This document shows, piece after piece, positions 56,371-64,000 of a stretch of DNA of 64,000 nucleotides. The translations under genes and the position numbers were made by a program. The DNA comes from JBKHBT01 sp046542255 (GTDB lineage Bacteria > UBP14 > UBA6098 > JBKHBT01), in the NCBI GenBank assembly GCA_046542255.1, contig JBKHBT010000005.1, positions 13,624 through 77,623 on the forward strand, given 5' to 3'. The first letter of the stretch is position 1, and the number at the start of each line of letters is the position of its first letter. The notes beneath the pieces were generated by a model that saw only the letters and a list, made by a program, of their open reading frames with translations, did no database searches and was not told the origin of the DNA.

Positions 56371-59300
56371 TTATTCTTCTTCTTTAATCTCAGAAATTCC
56401 GATAACAAGAGCGACACCGCCACCCACGCGAATTAATATATTTTTGAATTTATAGTCATGAAAGCTATCGAAAATGCTAAGAAGTTCAGAGCGAGATTCG
56501 GAGAAATTGTTTTTCAATACTTTTGTATAGTGTCTTAGTTCATCATCGCTGACATATTCGAAGAGTTCCTTTATTTTTTTTAGCTTCTCCTGCTTGGTTA
56601 AAACTCGAAGAATGCTGTCATTTTCATCATAATTAGCAAAATCCCATATATTAACAGAATTACTCACAACTTTCTGAATTCTTTCCTGGTCTAATCTTGT
56701 ATTTGCAATTATGACTACAGCTTTAAGCAATATCGTCTGGTCATTTTCGATTCTCCAGGGAAGAATGGGGCCTTTTTGTTCACTTGCAGTGTCTTCTTCG
56801 AAGATATTAAGATTTTCGGGATTTATTTTTATCTCTATTTCCTGGTCTTTCATCGAAGGATGCCGCCATGTTCCTTTATATTCATCAGCAATGGATTTTC
56901 TTGTCGGCTGGAATTGGTTTTGCGGCAGTATTTCAGTATTCTCTTCTTTTTTTTCGGAATCGAGAATTTCGATTGCAGCATCACCGGTCTTGCTTATAGG
57001 CTCGGAAGGCGGTTCGGTTTCAACTTCCTCTTTGGGAATATCGGTTTTGATATTTTTATCTATCCATTCATGATATTTTTCTTCGAATTCTACTCTTTGC
57101 TTTTGTATCTTATTGATTGTTTTGCGGCCTATCATATTGAATTCATATATCCTTCGCGGCCAATCCCATGATAGTGTATCGAATAATGGTTTTCTTTCGA
57201 ATAATGACTTTGTAGCAATTTCTGGGTTTGCAGTAAGTTCCATCTGGAAATCCTCCGGAAAAATGCTGATTGGTATTCGGCATACCTTACCACAACTGGA
57301 ACATTTGAAAGATGCATATCCATTTTCGGCGCATTTTTTCGCAATCTTCTCGATTGGCTTGTTTTTCATTGCACAATCTCCACAAAGAGGGCAATCCATG
57401 TAAAAATAGCGGTATTTGCCTATATATTCCCATGGCTCTTTTGTCGACTTCATGCCGTTTTCATCCGAAAGATAGTATTCGCCCAAATCACTCGATGCCA
57501 CAATCGAATTTATGATTATCGATAATATCTTATAGATTCGGCTTCGCAGATTTTCATCGTCCGTATCCAAGTATGGTGCAATATAGTCGATTCCTTTTTC
57601 GCCCATCGATGCAAGAGCATGAGATGCCAGGTCGAAATAGCTGTCATCCACAAGACGCTGTATAATATAGGGTATCGCCTCTTCTGACAATTCCGATAAT
57701 TTTTTTCTATTTCCAGTAAGAAGGAAATAGTCTATCTTCTCTGGCAAATTCTCGGGTTGATATCCGATTTTCTTGAAAAGCAAAGCAGCTCTTTTTCGAA
57801 TATCGATATCACCCTCTGAGAACAGAGCACGAAGGTGTTTTTGAAGGATTTCTTTATCGAATAAAAGCAGGGCCTGTGAAGCTGCTTTTCGTACTTTTGG
57901 AGAATCATCGGTCAAGTATTGCGATACGATTGATATTGTATTCGAAAGATGTAATTTACCCAGAACATCTATAACGGTTTTTCTGATAAGCGGATCATCG
58001 CTTCCGAGCATCGCGACAATATCCTTGAGCACATCGGTCCTACCGAGCTTTTTGGCGATATTGCCAAGGGCGATTATTGCGGCGATACGCACTGGTTTAT
58101 TAACATCCAAAAGCAGAACTCGCAAAATTTCGATCGTATTTTCATCGGCTACCACACCCATAATTACCGTCGCATTTAGACGATATTCGCTCGAAGACTC
58201 ATCCAAACCCTCGAGAACCTTTTCAATGGCTTTATTCCCGAAAGAAATTAGCGCGCTTCTTGCAATATAAGCATGTTCCTTATCATCGAGCAAACTAATG
58301 AATGTATCGATTGCTCTTTCATCGCCAATTTTGACGAGTGTTTTTATGACATTGGTTTTCTCATCGAAATTCTTAAGAGCATACAAAAGATGCTTTGTCG
58401 TGGGTTTTCCTATTTTCGCAAGCCTTTCCCAGGCACCCTTTGCAATCAGAAAATAGGTCTTCTCGATATCGGTTTTTGGTTCCCAGTCATTTGCTTCGAG
58501 AATCTGCGATGCCAATACCCTAATCTGTCCATCTGGGTTTTTGAGATGTGGGAGAACAATCGGTACTGCGCGAGGGCCAAATTTTTTGAGAGCATTCGCT
58601 GCGAAATTACGAATAAAGAAATCATCACTCTGAAGAGCAATTTCTAACCTTTTTAGTGCAATATTACCCATCTGTGCTAATGCACTGAAGGCATTTTCGC
58701 GAAATTGATTATCCCTTTCCTCTGTAGATAATATAAATCGATCAACAGCAGCAGTGCCCATCGAATAGATAAGCTCGGTTACTTCTTTATTGGATTTATC
58801 ATTATATTGGAAAGTATCAATTAGCGGGCCAAGCGCAGGCATTCCGATATTTTTCAAAACATCCCATTCGCCTCTTGCGATAAGATAGTTTATTTTTTCC
58901 CCAAGTGTTTCGGGCGACCAGCCAAGTCTTTCCAAAGCCAGAACAGCATAACGCCGGGAATTATAGTCGGATTTGAGGAGTTCTACTAAATATTCGATGG
59001 TCTCGGGACTATCGAAATTCGCCAGAACATCCATGATAAGCCGCTGTGTCGAACCATCTGCTCTTTCGAACAATTGCAGTAATGGCTGAACAGCACGCTG
59101 CTCAGATAAATCCCCAAGAACCTGAATAACCTGTTTTTGGACATCATGCTTATTCGTGTTTAGCATAGTCAGCAATATTTTTCTTGCTCTTTCATTGCCA
59201 ATTTTGCCCAATGCACGAACGGCATAAACCCGGACTCCCTTTTCGGTATCATCTGTTGCTCTTATTATGTATTCCAGTCCTCTTAGGTCCCCGATTTCCC

Positions 59301-59535
59301 CCAGAGCATATACTGCCTGCGCCCTGATACCAGAATTTTCATCACGACATGCATTAAATATTGCAAAAAGCACGTCTTCACTAAGTTTTTCCGGATATCT
59401 TGAACAAAGTTTTCCAAGCGTTTCGATTGCTTGCCGACGTATCTGGTCGTCGCTGTCATATTCGGTAGCCCGAATCAAGCCGGCGAAATCTTTGCGCTGT
59501 TTGAGCTTGTTTATATTAGGTTTAAATAAAGCCAC
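56371..59535 (-). CDS. HEAT-repeat protein with an inserted zinc-ribbon
   Basis: About 650 residues of HEAT/PBS-lyase-type repeats form the N-terminus (AVYALGEIGDLRGLEYIIRA, AVRALGKIGNERARKIL and many more). A Cys-rich segment follows (CPLCGDCAMK then KCSSCGKVCR), probably a zinc ribbon. A linker, an acidic Pro-rich stretch and a C-terminal helical domain follow. I prefer GTG at 59535, which follows AAAGGA and gives MALFKPNINKLKQRKD. A TTG at 59553 is the alternative. No enzymatic motif is visible. It lies just upstream of parA on the same strand but with a 304-base gap. A protein-binding scaffold is the likely role. Confidence 0.75.
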   Translation of the reverse strand: MALFKPNINKLKQRKDFAGLIRATEYDSDDQIRRQAIETLGKLCSRYPEKLSEDVLFAIFNACRDENSGIRAQAVYALGEIGDLRGLEYIIRATDDTEKGVRVYAVRALGKIGNERARKILLTMLNTNKHDVQKQVIQVLGDLSEQRAVQPLLQLFERADGSTQRLIMDVLANFDSPETIEYLVELLKSDYNSRRYAVLALERLGWSPETLGEKINYLIARGEWDVLKNIGMPALGPLIDTFQYNDKSNKEVTELIYSMGTAAVDRFILSTEERDNQFRENAFSALAQMGNIALKRLEIALQSDDFFIRNFAANALKKFGPRAVPIVLPHLKNPDGQIRVLASQILEANDWEPKTDIEKTYFLIAKGAWERLAKIGKPTTKHLLYALKNFDEKTNVIKTLVKIGDERAIDTFISLLDDKEHAYIARSALISFGNKAIEKVLEGLDESSSEYRLNATVIMGVVADENTIEILRVLLLDVNKPVRIAAIIALGNIAKKLGRTDVLKDIVAMLGSDDPLIRKTVIDVLGKLHLSNTISIVSQYLTDDSPKVRKAASQALLLFDKEILQKHLRALFSEGDIDIRKRAALLFKKIGYQPENLPEKIDYFLLTGNRKKLSELSEEAIPYIIQRLVDDSYFDLASHALASMGEKGIDYIAPYLDTDDENLRSRIYKILSIIINSIVASSDLGEYYLSDENGMKSTKEPWEYIGKYRYFYMDCPLCGDCAMKNKPIEKIAKKCAENGYASFKCSSCGKVCRIPISIFPEDFQMELTANPEIATKSLFERKPLFDTLSWDWPRRIYEFNMIGRKTINKIQKQRVEFEEKYHEWIDKNIKTDIPKEEVETEPPSEPISKTGDAAIEILDSEKKEENTEILPQNQFQPTRKSIADEYKGTWRHPSMKDQEIEIKINPENLNIFEEDTASEQKGPILPWRIENDQTILLKAVVIIANTRLDQERIQKVVSNSVNIWDFANYDENDSILRVLTKQEKLKKIKELFEYVSDDELRHYTKVLKNNFSESRSELLSIFDSFHDYKFKNILIRVGGGVALVIGISEIKEEE

Positions 59536-59627
59536 TATTTTTCCTTTTGCCAAATAAATCTTTTATCTAATCGTATTAGATTTTACTAAATAATATGTAT
59601 AAAGTCAAATGTTTTGACCTAAAAAAC

Positions 59628-61007
59628 TTAATCTATCAAAATAATTTCATCATGATGTCCTAGGTTTTGAATGTCGAGTATCATTTTGGCATATTTTATT
59701 GCCTGTTTTGCTGTTTTTACCTTTATAAATGTCTTTGATTCTGATAGATTTATTTTTCTTTGATGGTTTTTTACTATAATTTTATCTATGCTTTCTTCGT
59801 TCTTATTCCCTTTAAGGAATGCATTGATGTTTTTTGCGGCGTTTTTACCGGAAGTCGCAGCATAAATATATCCACTGCTAGAGTTTACACACTCGCCACC
59901 AGCATATATTCCATCTATACCAGTTGAATAGTTCTTATCGATTTGGATAAAATTATGTTTAGTAGTTTTGATATCATCACCGAAGACTTTCTTGGTATAT
60001 GGATATCTTCCATTTGCAAGTACCAGTAATTCTGCATCGATTTCGTAAATATGGCCGCCTTCATGTTGGAATTTCTCATTTCCATCGGTCTCTGGAGATA
60101 ATCTCTCTGTTTCTATAGTTTTTATCTGGCCATTCTGGCTAAGAATCCTAAGTGGCATATGTTTGAAGAGAAATTCGACCCCAGAATTAATTGCTTCAGC
60201 GATATTTTTCCTATCGGCTGTCATATTGTCTAATTTCTTAAGATGCATAAGTCCGACTGATTTCTTAAGTTTTGCCATGGCAATCGCTGCAGAAACGGCA
60301 TCGTTGCCATCCCCGAGAACAATAGCATTTTTGACCAAAGGAAATCTATCACGGTTTTTTAGCCTTTCGAATAATTCTATAACCGATATGACATTGTCAG
60401 TATCGATACCAGGTAAATTGACTCTTCGAACCTTCTGAGCACCAAAGGCGAGAAAGACAGCATCATATCTTTTTCTTATGTCTCTAAGATTGAACTTTGC
60501 ACCTTTTGCAACAGTAGTCAGCATCTGGAAATCTGCTCCGAGCTTATTGAGTATATCAAGTTCAGAAAATAATATATGCCTCGGCAAACGGCTAGGCAAT
60601 ATAGCGAGGTTCAACATTCCGCCCGGCCTTTCCAGGCGGTCATAGATGGTAACTTTATGGCCTGATCTAAGAAGCTCAAAAGCGGCAAAAATACCGGCTG
60701 GCCCTGCGCCTACGATGGCTACTTTGTATTTGCTTTTGGACGATATATCAGGTTCCCAACTACGGTATCCAATATTTTCAAGCTCATATTCATAAAGAAA
60801 ATGCTCAAATTCTGAAATCATAGGGATATTATTGGCAATCCCTCTTGAACATGGGCTTTTGCACATGCATCCGGTAATACCCGGATATGGTATATACTTT
60901 CTGACCAATTCGATTGCTCCTGCGAAATCTTCTGCTATTATCAGCTCCAGCATTTCATTTATGGGCAATCCTAATGGACAGGGTTTTAATTTAACTACAT
61001 TATTCAT
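59628..61007 (-). CDS. GltD-like FAD/NAD(P) oxidoreductase with incomplete Fe-S motif
   Basis: The protein belongs to the glutamate-synthase small-subunit-like family. It has an N-terminal helical Fe-S region (about 1-70), an FAD-binding site VAIVGAGPAGIFAAFELL with ERPGGML, and an NAD(P) site NAIVLGDGNDAVSAAIAMA. A late FAD motif GIYAGGECVNSSSGYIYAA is present. The usual Cys clusters are reduced: one CP at residue 10 and CMCKSPC at 47-53, the third Cys of the second cluster being replaced. ATG 61007 follows AGGAG, and an in-frame TGA just upstream excludes a longer N-terminus. No glutamate synthase large subunit is next to it, so it probably works with another partner. Confidence 0.8.
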   Translation of the reverse strand: MNNVVKLKPCPLGLPINEMLELIIAEDFAGAIELVRKYIPYPGITGCMCKSPCSRGIANNIPMISEFEHFLYEYELENIGYRSWEPDISSKSKYKVAIVGAGPAGIFAAFELLRSGHKVTIYDRLERPGGMLNLAILPSRLPRHILFSELDILNKLGADFQMLTTVAKGAKFNLRDIRKRYDAVFLAFGAQKVRRVNLPGIDTDNVISVIELFERLKNRDRFPLVKNAIVLGDGNDAVSAAIAMAKLKKSVGLMHLKKLDNMTADRKNIAEAINSGVEFLFKHMPLRILSQNGQIKTIETERLSPETDGNEKFQHEGGHIYEIDAELLVLANGRYPYTKKVFGDDIKTTKHNFIQIDKNYSTGIDGIYAGGECVNSSSGYIYAATSGKNAAKNINAFLKGNKNEESIDKIIVKNHQRKINLSESKTFIKVKTAKQAIKYAKMILDIQNLGHHDEIILID

Positions 61008-61268
61008 CAAATCTCCTCATATATCAATATAAAATGGGGAAGGCAAATTATCAATCACAAACTAAAAAAGAAAGCCCTTTGAATAGTAGATATTCACTAC
61101 AACAAGCATGAATAACAATGTTGCAAAAATCTAATAAGTTGTTTATTACAAAAATAGAAATTTAAGTTTTAAGGAAAAATTTGTTAGATAGCATTAAATA
61201 TTGATTTTTTCCTGATAATGACTTTTTAATGCTATCTTGCGCTTTAGCCCTTTACTAATGAATTACTA

Positions 61269-62081
61269 ATGTGTATATTTATGTATATTATGATGAATGC
61301 ACTTAATAAGACGCTTCACGGGTTTAAGAAATTTTCAATCGATGTTTATGATTTCTTTGAATTGAGTTTCAAGGCTTTCATTGGCCTTTTTTTTAAGCCC
61401 TTATATTTCAAAGATATACTCTATCAGATGCAATTTATTGGAGTTGGCTCTTTGCCGATTGTTGCACTTACCTCGTTTTTTACGGGTATGATTCTTGCTT
61501 TGCAAAGTGGCGTGGCTATGGCGGTTTTTGGCGCTAAGATGTATGTTGGTACCGTTGTTTCGCTTTCTATCGTTCTCGAGCTTGGGCCTATGCTCACGGC
61601 AATTGTAGTCGCTGGAAGGGTAGGAGCATCGATTGCTGCTGAGCTTGGCTCGATGAAGGTTACCGAGCAAATCGATGCAATGCGCGCTATGGCAACAGAC
61701 CCAATCAAAAAACTTGTAACGACAAGATTGATCGCCGGGCTTATTATGATTCCAGCCTTGACATTTATTGGAGATTTTCTCGGAATTATGGGCGGAGCTT
61801 TTGTCGCTATCAATCAACTGGGGCTAATTTACAATACGTACATCAAAACGGTTTTCGACATGCTAAGCATGGATTTCCTATTTATTGGTTTTGTCAAACC
61901 GTTCTTTTTCTCTACTATAATTATTCTTGTTGCAAGCTACACAGGTTTGAATACAAAAGGCGGGACTGAAGGCGTAGGAAAATCCACGACAAATTCTGTG
62001 GTTATATCATCCATACTAATACTTGTCAGCGATTATTTCTTAAATATTTTCCTATTTTGGATTCTGGGAGTATCCTATTAA
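61269..62081 (+). CDS. mlaE: MlaE-type ABC permease (phospholipid transport)
   Basis: The 270-residue permease has about five or six membrane segments and the MlaE signatures SFFTGMILALQSGVAM, ELGPMLTAIVVAGRVGASIA and AELGSMKVTEQIDAM. MlaE forms the inner-membrane core of the MlaFEDB complex that moves phospholipids between inner and outer membranes. The start is not fixed: ATGs at 61269, 61281, 61290 and 61293 are in frame and none has a strong ribosome binding site. The mlaF start overlaps its stop by one base. Confidence 0.93.
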   Translation: MCIFMYIMMNALNKTLHGFKKFSIDVYDFFELSFKAFIGLFFKPLYFKDILYQMQFIGVGSLPIVALTSFFTGMILALQSGVAMAVFGAKMYVGTVVSLSIVLELGPMLTAIVVAGRVGASIAAELGSMKVTEQIDAMRAMATDPIKKLVTTRLIAGLIMIPALTFIGDFLGIMGGAFVAINQLGLIYNTYIKTVFDMLSMDFLFIGFVKPFFFSTIIILVASYTGLNTKGGTEGVGKSTTNSVVISSILILVSDYFLNIFLFWILGVSY

Positions 62082-62827
62082 TGTTAAAGCTCGAGAATAT
62101 ATCCAAATCGTTCGATGGTACCAGTGTTTTAAAGGGTATAGACCTTGAAATCGCTGATGGTGAAACAATAATTATACTTGGAAGATCCGGTAGCGGTAAA
62201 AGCGTTACACTGAAATTGATCCTCCGTCTGCTTTTGCCTGATGAAGGCAGAATTTTTGTAGATGGCGAGGATACTACCGAATATTCTGAAAGCCAGATGA
62301 TGCGTATCCGAAAAAAAATTGGAATGCTTTTCCAGGGTTCTGCCTTATTCGATTCGATGTCTGTATGGGAAAACCTGGCATTTCCGCTTCGTGAGCACAC
62401 GAAGTTGACACTTCATGAAATGGATGAAAGAATCGAAGAGCTTTTATACTATGTCGATATGTCCGGGACAGAGAATAAATCGCCCGCAGAATTATCCGGC
62501 GGTATGAAAAAGAGGATCGCACTCGCAAGAGCAATGATAATGAAGCCTAAATATATTTTCTACGATGAGCCTACAACCGGCCTAGACCCGATTACTGCCA
62601 TGACTATCAATGACCTTATCGTCAAAACAAGTAAAGAACACGGTATAACATCGGTAGTTGTTACACATGATATGGTATCGGCATTCTATGTAGGCGATCG
62701 CTTCTCTTTTTTGCATGATGGTGATATAATTTTTAATGGCTCGGCCGAAGAGATTCGAAAATCTGATAAACCTGCAATTCAAAAATTCCTTAAGGAAGCA
62801 AAATGGAAGAAAAAGTCAAACGAATAA
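62081..62827 (+). CDS. mlaF: MlaF-type ABC ATPase
   Basis: The 248-residue ATPase powers lipid transport by MlaE. It has Walker A LGRSGSGKSVTLK, the Q-loop region MLFQGSALFDSM, the signature PAELSGGMKKRIALARAM, Walker B YIFYDEPTTGLDP and the switch His (VVVTHDM). I start at ATG 62081 (TAATG overlap with mlaE). An in-frame ATG at 62057 lies inside mlaE. Its 3' end overlaps mlaD by 25 bases. Confidence 0.95.
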   Translation: MLKLENISKSFDGTSVLKGIDLEIADGETIIILGRSGSGKSVTLKLILRLLLPDEGRIFVDGEDTTEYSESQMMRIRKKIGMLFQGSALFDSMSVWENLAFPLREHTKLTLHEMDERIEELLYYVDMSGTENKSPAELSGGMKKRIALARAMIMKPKYIFYDEPTTGLDPITAMTINDLIVKTSKEHGITSVVVTHDMVSAFYVGDRFSFLHDGDIIFNGSAEEIRKSDKPAIQKFLKEAKWKKKSNE

Positions 62828-63789
62828 ACCTAAGAGAAACCAAAAAAGTCGCTATTGGGACTGTGATAATTTTCGCAATTTTGGTTGTTCTTGTAACAAT
62901 CTATTTAGTAGGAAGAGACCAGGGGGTTTTGAGTAGGCGATATGAACTTCGCACTCGGATGAATTCAACCGGCGGCCTTGAAGAAGGAGCACCGATTCAT
63001 CTGGCGGGAGTTCGCGTAGGCTCTGTTTCCGATGTCTTCTTCGTTACAACAGAAGCAGGCTTGACAAGAGTAGAGGTAGTAATGTCTCTTAGTCCAAAAT
63101 ACCGAAACAGAATTAAATCCGATGCCAGGGCATATATCGGGACACTCGGTCTTTTGGGTGATAAATACCTCGGCCTAACTACTGGACAACCCAATTCTCA
63201 ACCAGCTAAACCGGGTACATATTTGCAATCTGATGCTCCTGTAGATTTCGAGAGAGTGATTCAAAACTCTATTGGTGTTATCGACGATTTCAAAGAGGGG
63301 GCCAAAAGCCTTCGAAATATCGCCACAAAGATCGATTCTGGAAAAGGTACTCTCGGTATGCTGGTGAATAATTCAGATATGTATGTGGATATGAATGGCC
63401 TTGTTAAGATGCTTCATGGGGTAGGACGGAAGGTCGAAAATAATAAAGGCACAATTGGAAGGCTTTTTAATGATCCCGAGCTTTATACATCGCTGGATAA
63501 TGCACTCAAGGATATTTCGGCAACTCTCGATACTTTCCAGCAATCGCAGGGCACGCTCAAGCTACTTATGACAGATAGAGAAGCCTATGACAACATGATT
63601 GCGACGCTGGCAAGAGCCGATAGCCTGCTCTACCAGATAGAAAAGGGAGATGGAACGGCTGGCCAGTTTATTTCCAATCGTGAATTATACGATAAGCTAA
63701 ATGGCACGGTCGATGACATGAATATCTTTCTCGAGGACTTCATGGATAATCCACGGAAATATATCGATTTGAAGGTCAGTATTTTTTAG
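62803..63789 (+). CDS. mlaD: MlaD-type MCE-domain protein with repeat tail
   Basis: The 328-residue protein has one membrane segment (TVIIFAILVVLVTIYLVG, about 19-37) and an MCE domain (about 45-125: GLEEGAPIHLAGVRVGSV, AYIGTLGLLGDKYLGL). The MCE hexamer binds lipid in the periplasm. The tail (about 165-315) holds four related units of 35-40 residues: GTLGMLVNNSDMYVDM, GTIGRLFNDPELYTSL, GTLKLLMTDREAYDNM and GTAGQFISNRELYDKL. Such tails are known in larger MlaD-like proteins. MlaB and MlaC genes are not seen next to it, though the window ends shortly after. Confidence 0.93.
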   Translation: MEEKVKRINLRETKKVAIGTVIIFAILVVLVTIYLVGRDQGVLSRRYELRTRMNSTGGLEEGAPIHLAGVRVGSVSDVFFVTTEAGLTRVEVVMSLSPKYRNRIKSDARAYIGTLGLLGDKYLGLTTGQPNSQPAKPGTYLQSDAPVDFERVIQNSIGVIDDFKEGAKSLRNIATKIDSGKGTLGMLVNNSDMYVDMNGLVKMLHGVGRKVENNKGTIGRLFNDPELYTSLDNALKDISATLDTFQQSQGTLKLLMTDREAYDNMIATLARADSLLYQIEKGDGTAGQFISNRELYDKLNGTVDDMNIFLEDFMDNPRKYIDLKVSIF

Positions 63790-63806
63790 CTTTGAAGAAT
63801 TTTATC

Positions 63807-63974
63807 CTACGATTTCAGAATCTGTTGAAGTCTTGATTCTAGGAGTTTTTCTTTGCAAACTCCAGCTATATTTATTTCGTTTTGCGATTTGATTTTAGGA
63901 GTATATTTTGTAAACAATCTCTTGATTTGTACAGAAAAGCCGACTGTACTGCCACACAAAGCACAAAAGCTCAA
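63807..63974 (-). CDS. Possible tiny zinc-finger-like protein
   Basis: A 55-residue frame starts at TTG 63974 with a weak AGG before it and ends convergent with mlaD. It opens MSFCALCGSTVGFS, a CxxC motif like those of short treble-clef or zinc-ribbon proteins, and a third Cys lies at residue 40 (AGVCKEKL). The fourth ligand is not obvious. The TTG start, small size and nearness of the window edge make this tentative. It could also be chance. Confidence 0.3.
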   Translation of the reverse strand: MSFCALCGSTVGFSVQIKRLFTKYTPKIKSQNEINIAGVCKEKLLESRLQQILKS

Positions 63975-64000
63975 AACCTATAATAGAAGTACTAAAGATA

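Overview
The window is a low-GC chromosomal stretch from a Gram-negative bacterium, most likely an uncultured lineage of the FCB superphylum (for example Cloacimonetes, Marinimicrobia or WOR-3-like). The Gram-negative call rests on an Mla-type lipid transport operon and an outer-membrane-barrel-like protein. The FCB call rests on several large secreted proteins that end in a C-terminal domain with an NPFN-type motif, as in type IX secretion cargo of that superphylum. This placement is an inference from protein style; there is no rRNA gene in the window to test it.

Layout. 0-4 kb: the C-terminal four fifths of MutS2, then a membrane protein with a spermidine-synthase-like domain, then a small internally duplicated protein. 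4.4-8 kb: a five-PAS histidine-kinase homologue that has lost its phospho-accepting histidine and several ATP-site residues, and a small broken gene interrupted by a repeat element. 8-10 kb: a Dabb-domain protein, an 11-bp phased repeat array, an EamA transporter and a PAP2 phosphatase. 10-30 kb: two large secreted proteins (one a C10 cysteine protease), ThiD, RlmD, a sugar nucleotidyltransferase, Lon, a TPR/barrel protein, a transglutaminase-like protein, a 1209-residue secreted protein and an MBOAT/SGNH acyl-transfer pair. 30-32.5 kb: hslV-hslU-coaD. 32.5-34.3 kb: a small mobile-element graveyard, with a truncated gene and a broken IS1634-like transposase. 34.6-43.9 kb: phage-tail-fibre-like secreted proteins, one carrying an ALK/LTK-type glycine-rich domain. 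44-50 kb: pgi and a 1356-residue secreted subtilase. 50-53 kb: a second 11-bp phased repeat array, a TusA-like protein and a PAS protein with no output domain. 53-61 kb: the parA-parB-M23 peptidase-bactofilin operon, a HEAT-repeat protein and a GltD-like flavoprotein. 61-64 kb: mlaE-mlaF-mlaD and possibly a tiny zinc-finger protein.

How the genes fit together. Most operons are housekeeping: proteolysis (Lon, HslUV), chromosome segregation with cell-wall and cytoskeleton genes (ParAB, M23 peptidase, bactofilin), and lipid asymmetry (Mla). The accessory content is surface-oriented: proteases, adhesin-like proteins and extracellular acylation.

The three signals I rate most worth a second look are: two unlinked arrays of TTATCAA-type repeats in strict 11-bp register (8411-8465 and 50261-50326), which resemble DnaA boxes; a roughly 107-bp MITE-like element with a conserved hairpin, present in three copies next to or inside broken genes; and the degenerate five-PAS kinase together with a PAS-only protein encoded beside a TusA-like protein. 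No tRNA, rRNA, CRISPR array or prophage was seen.
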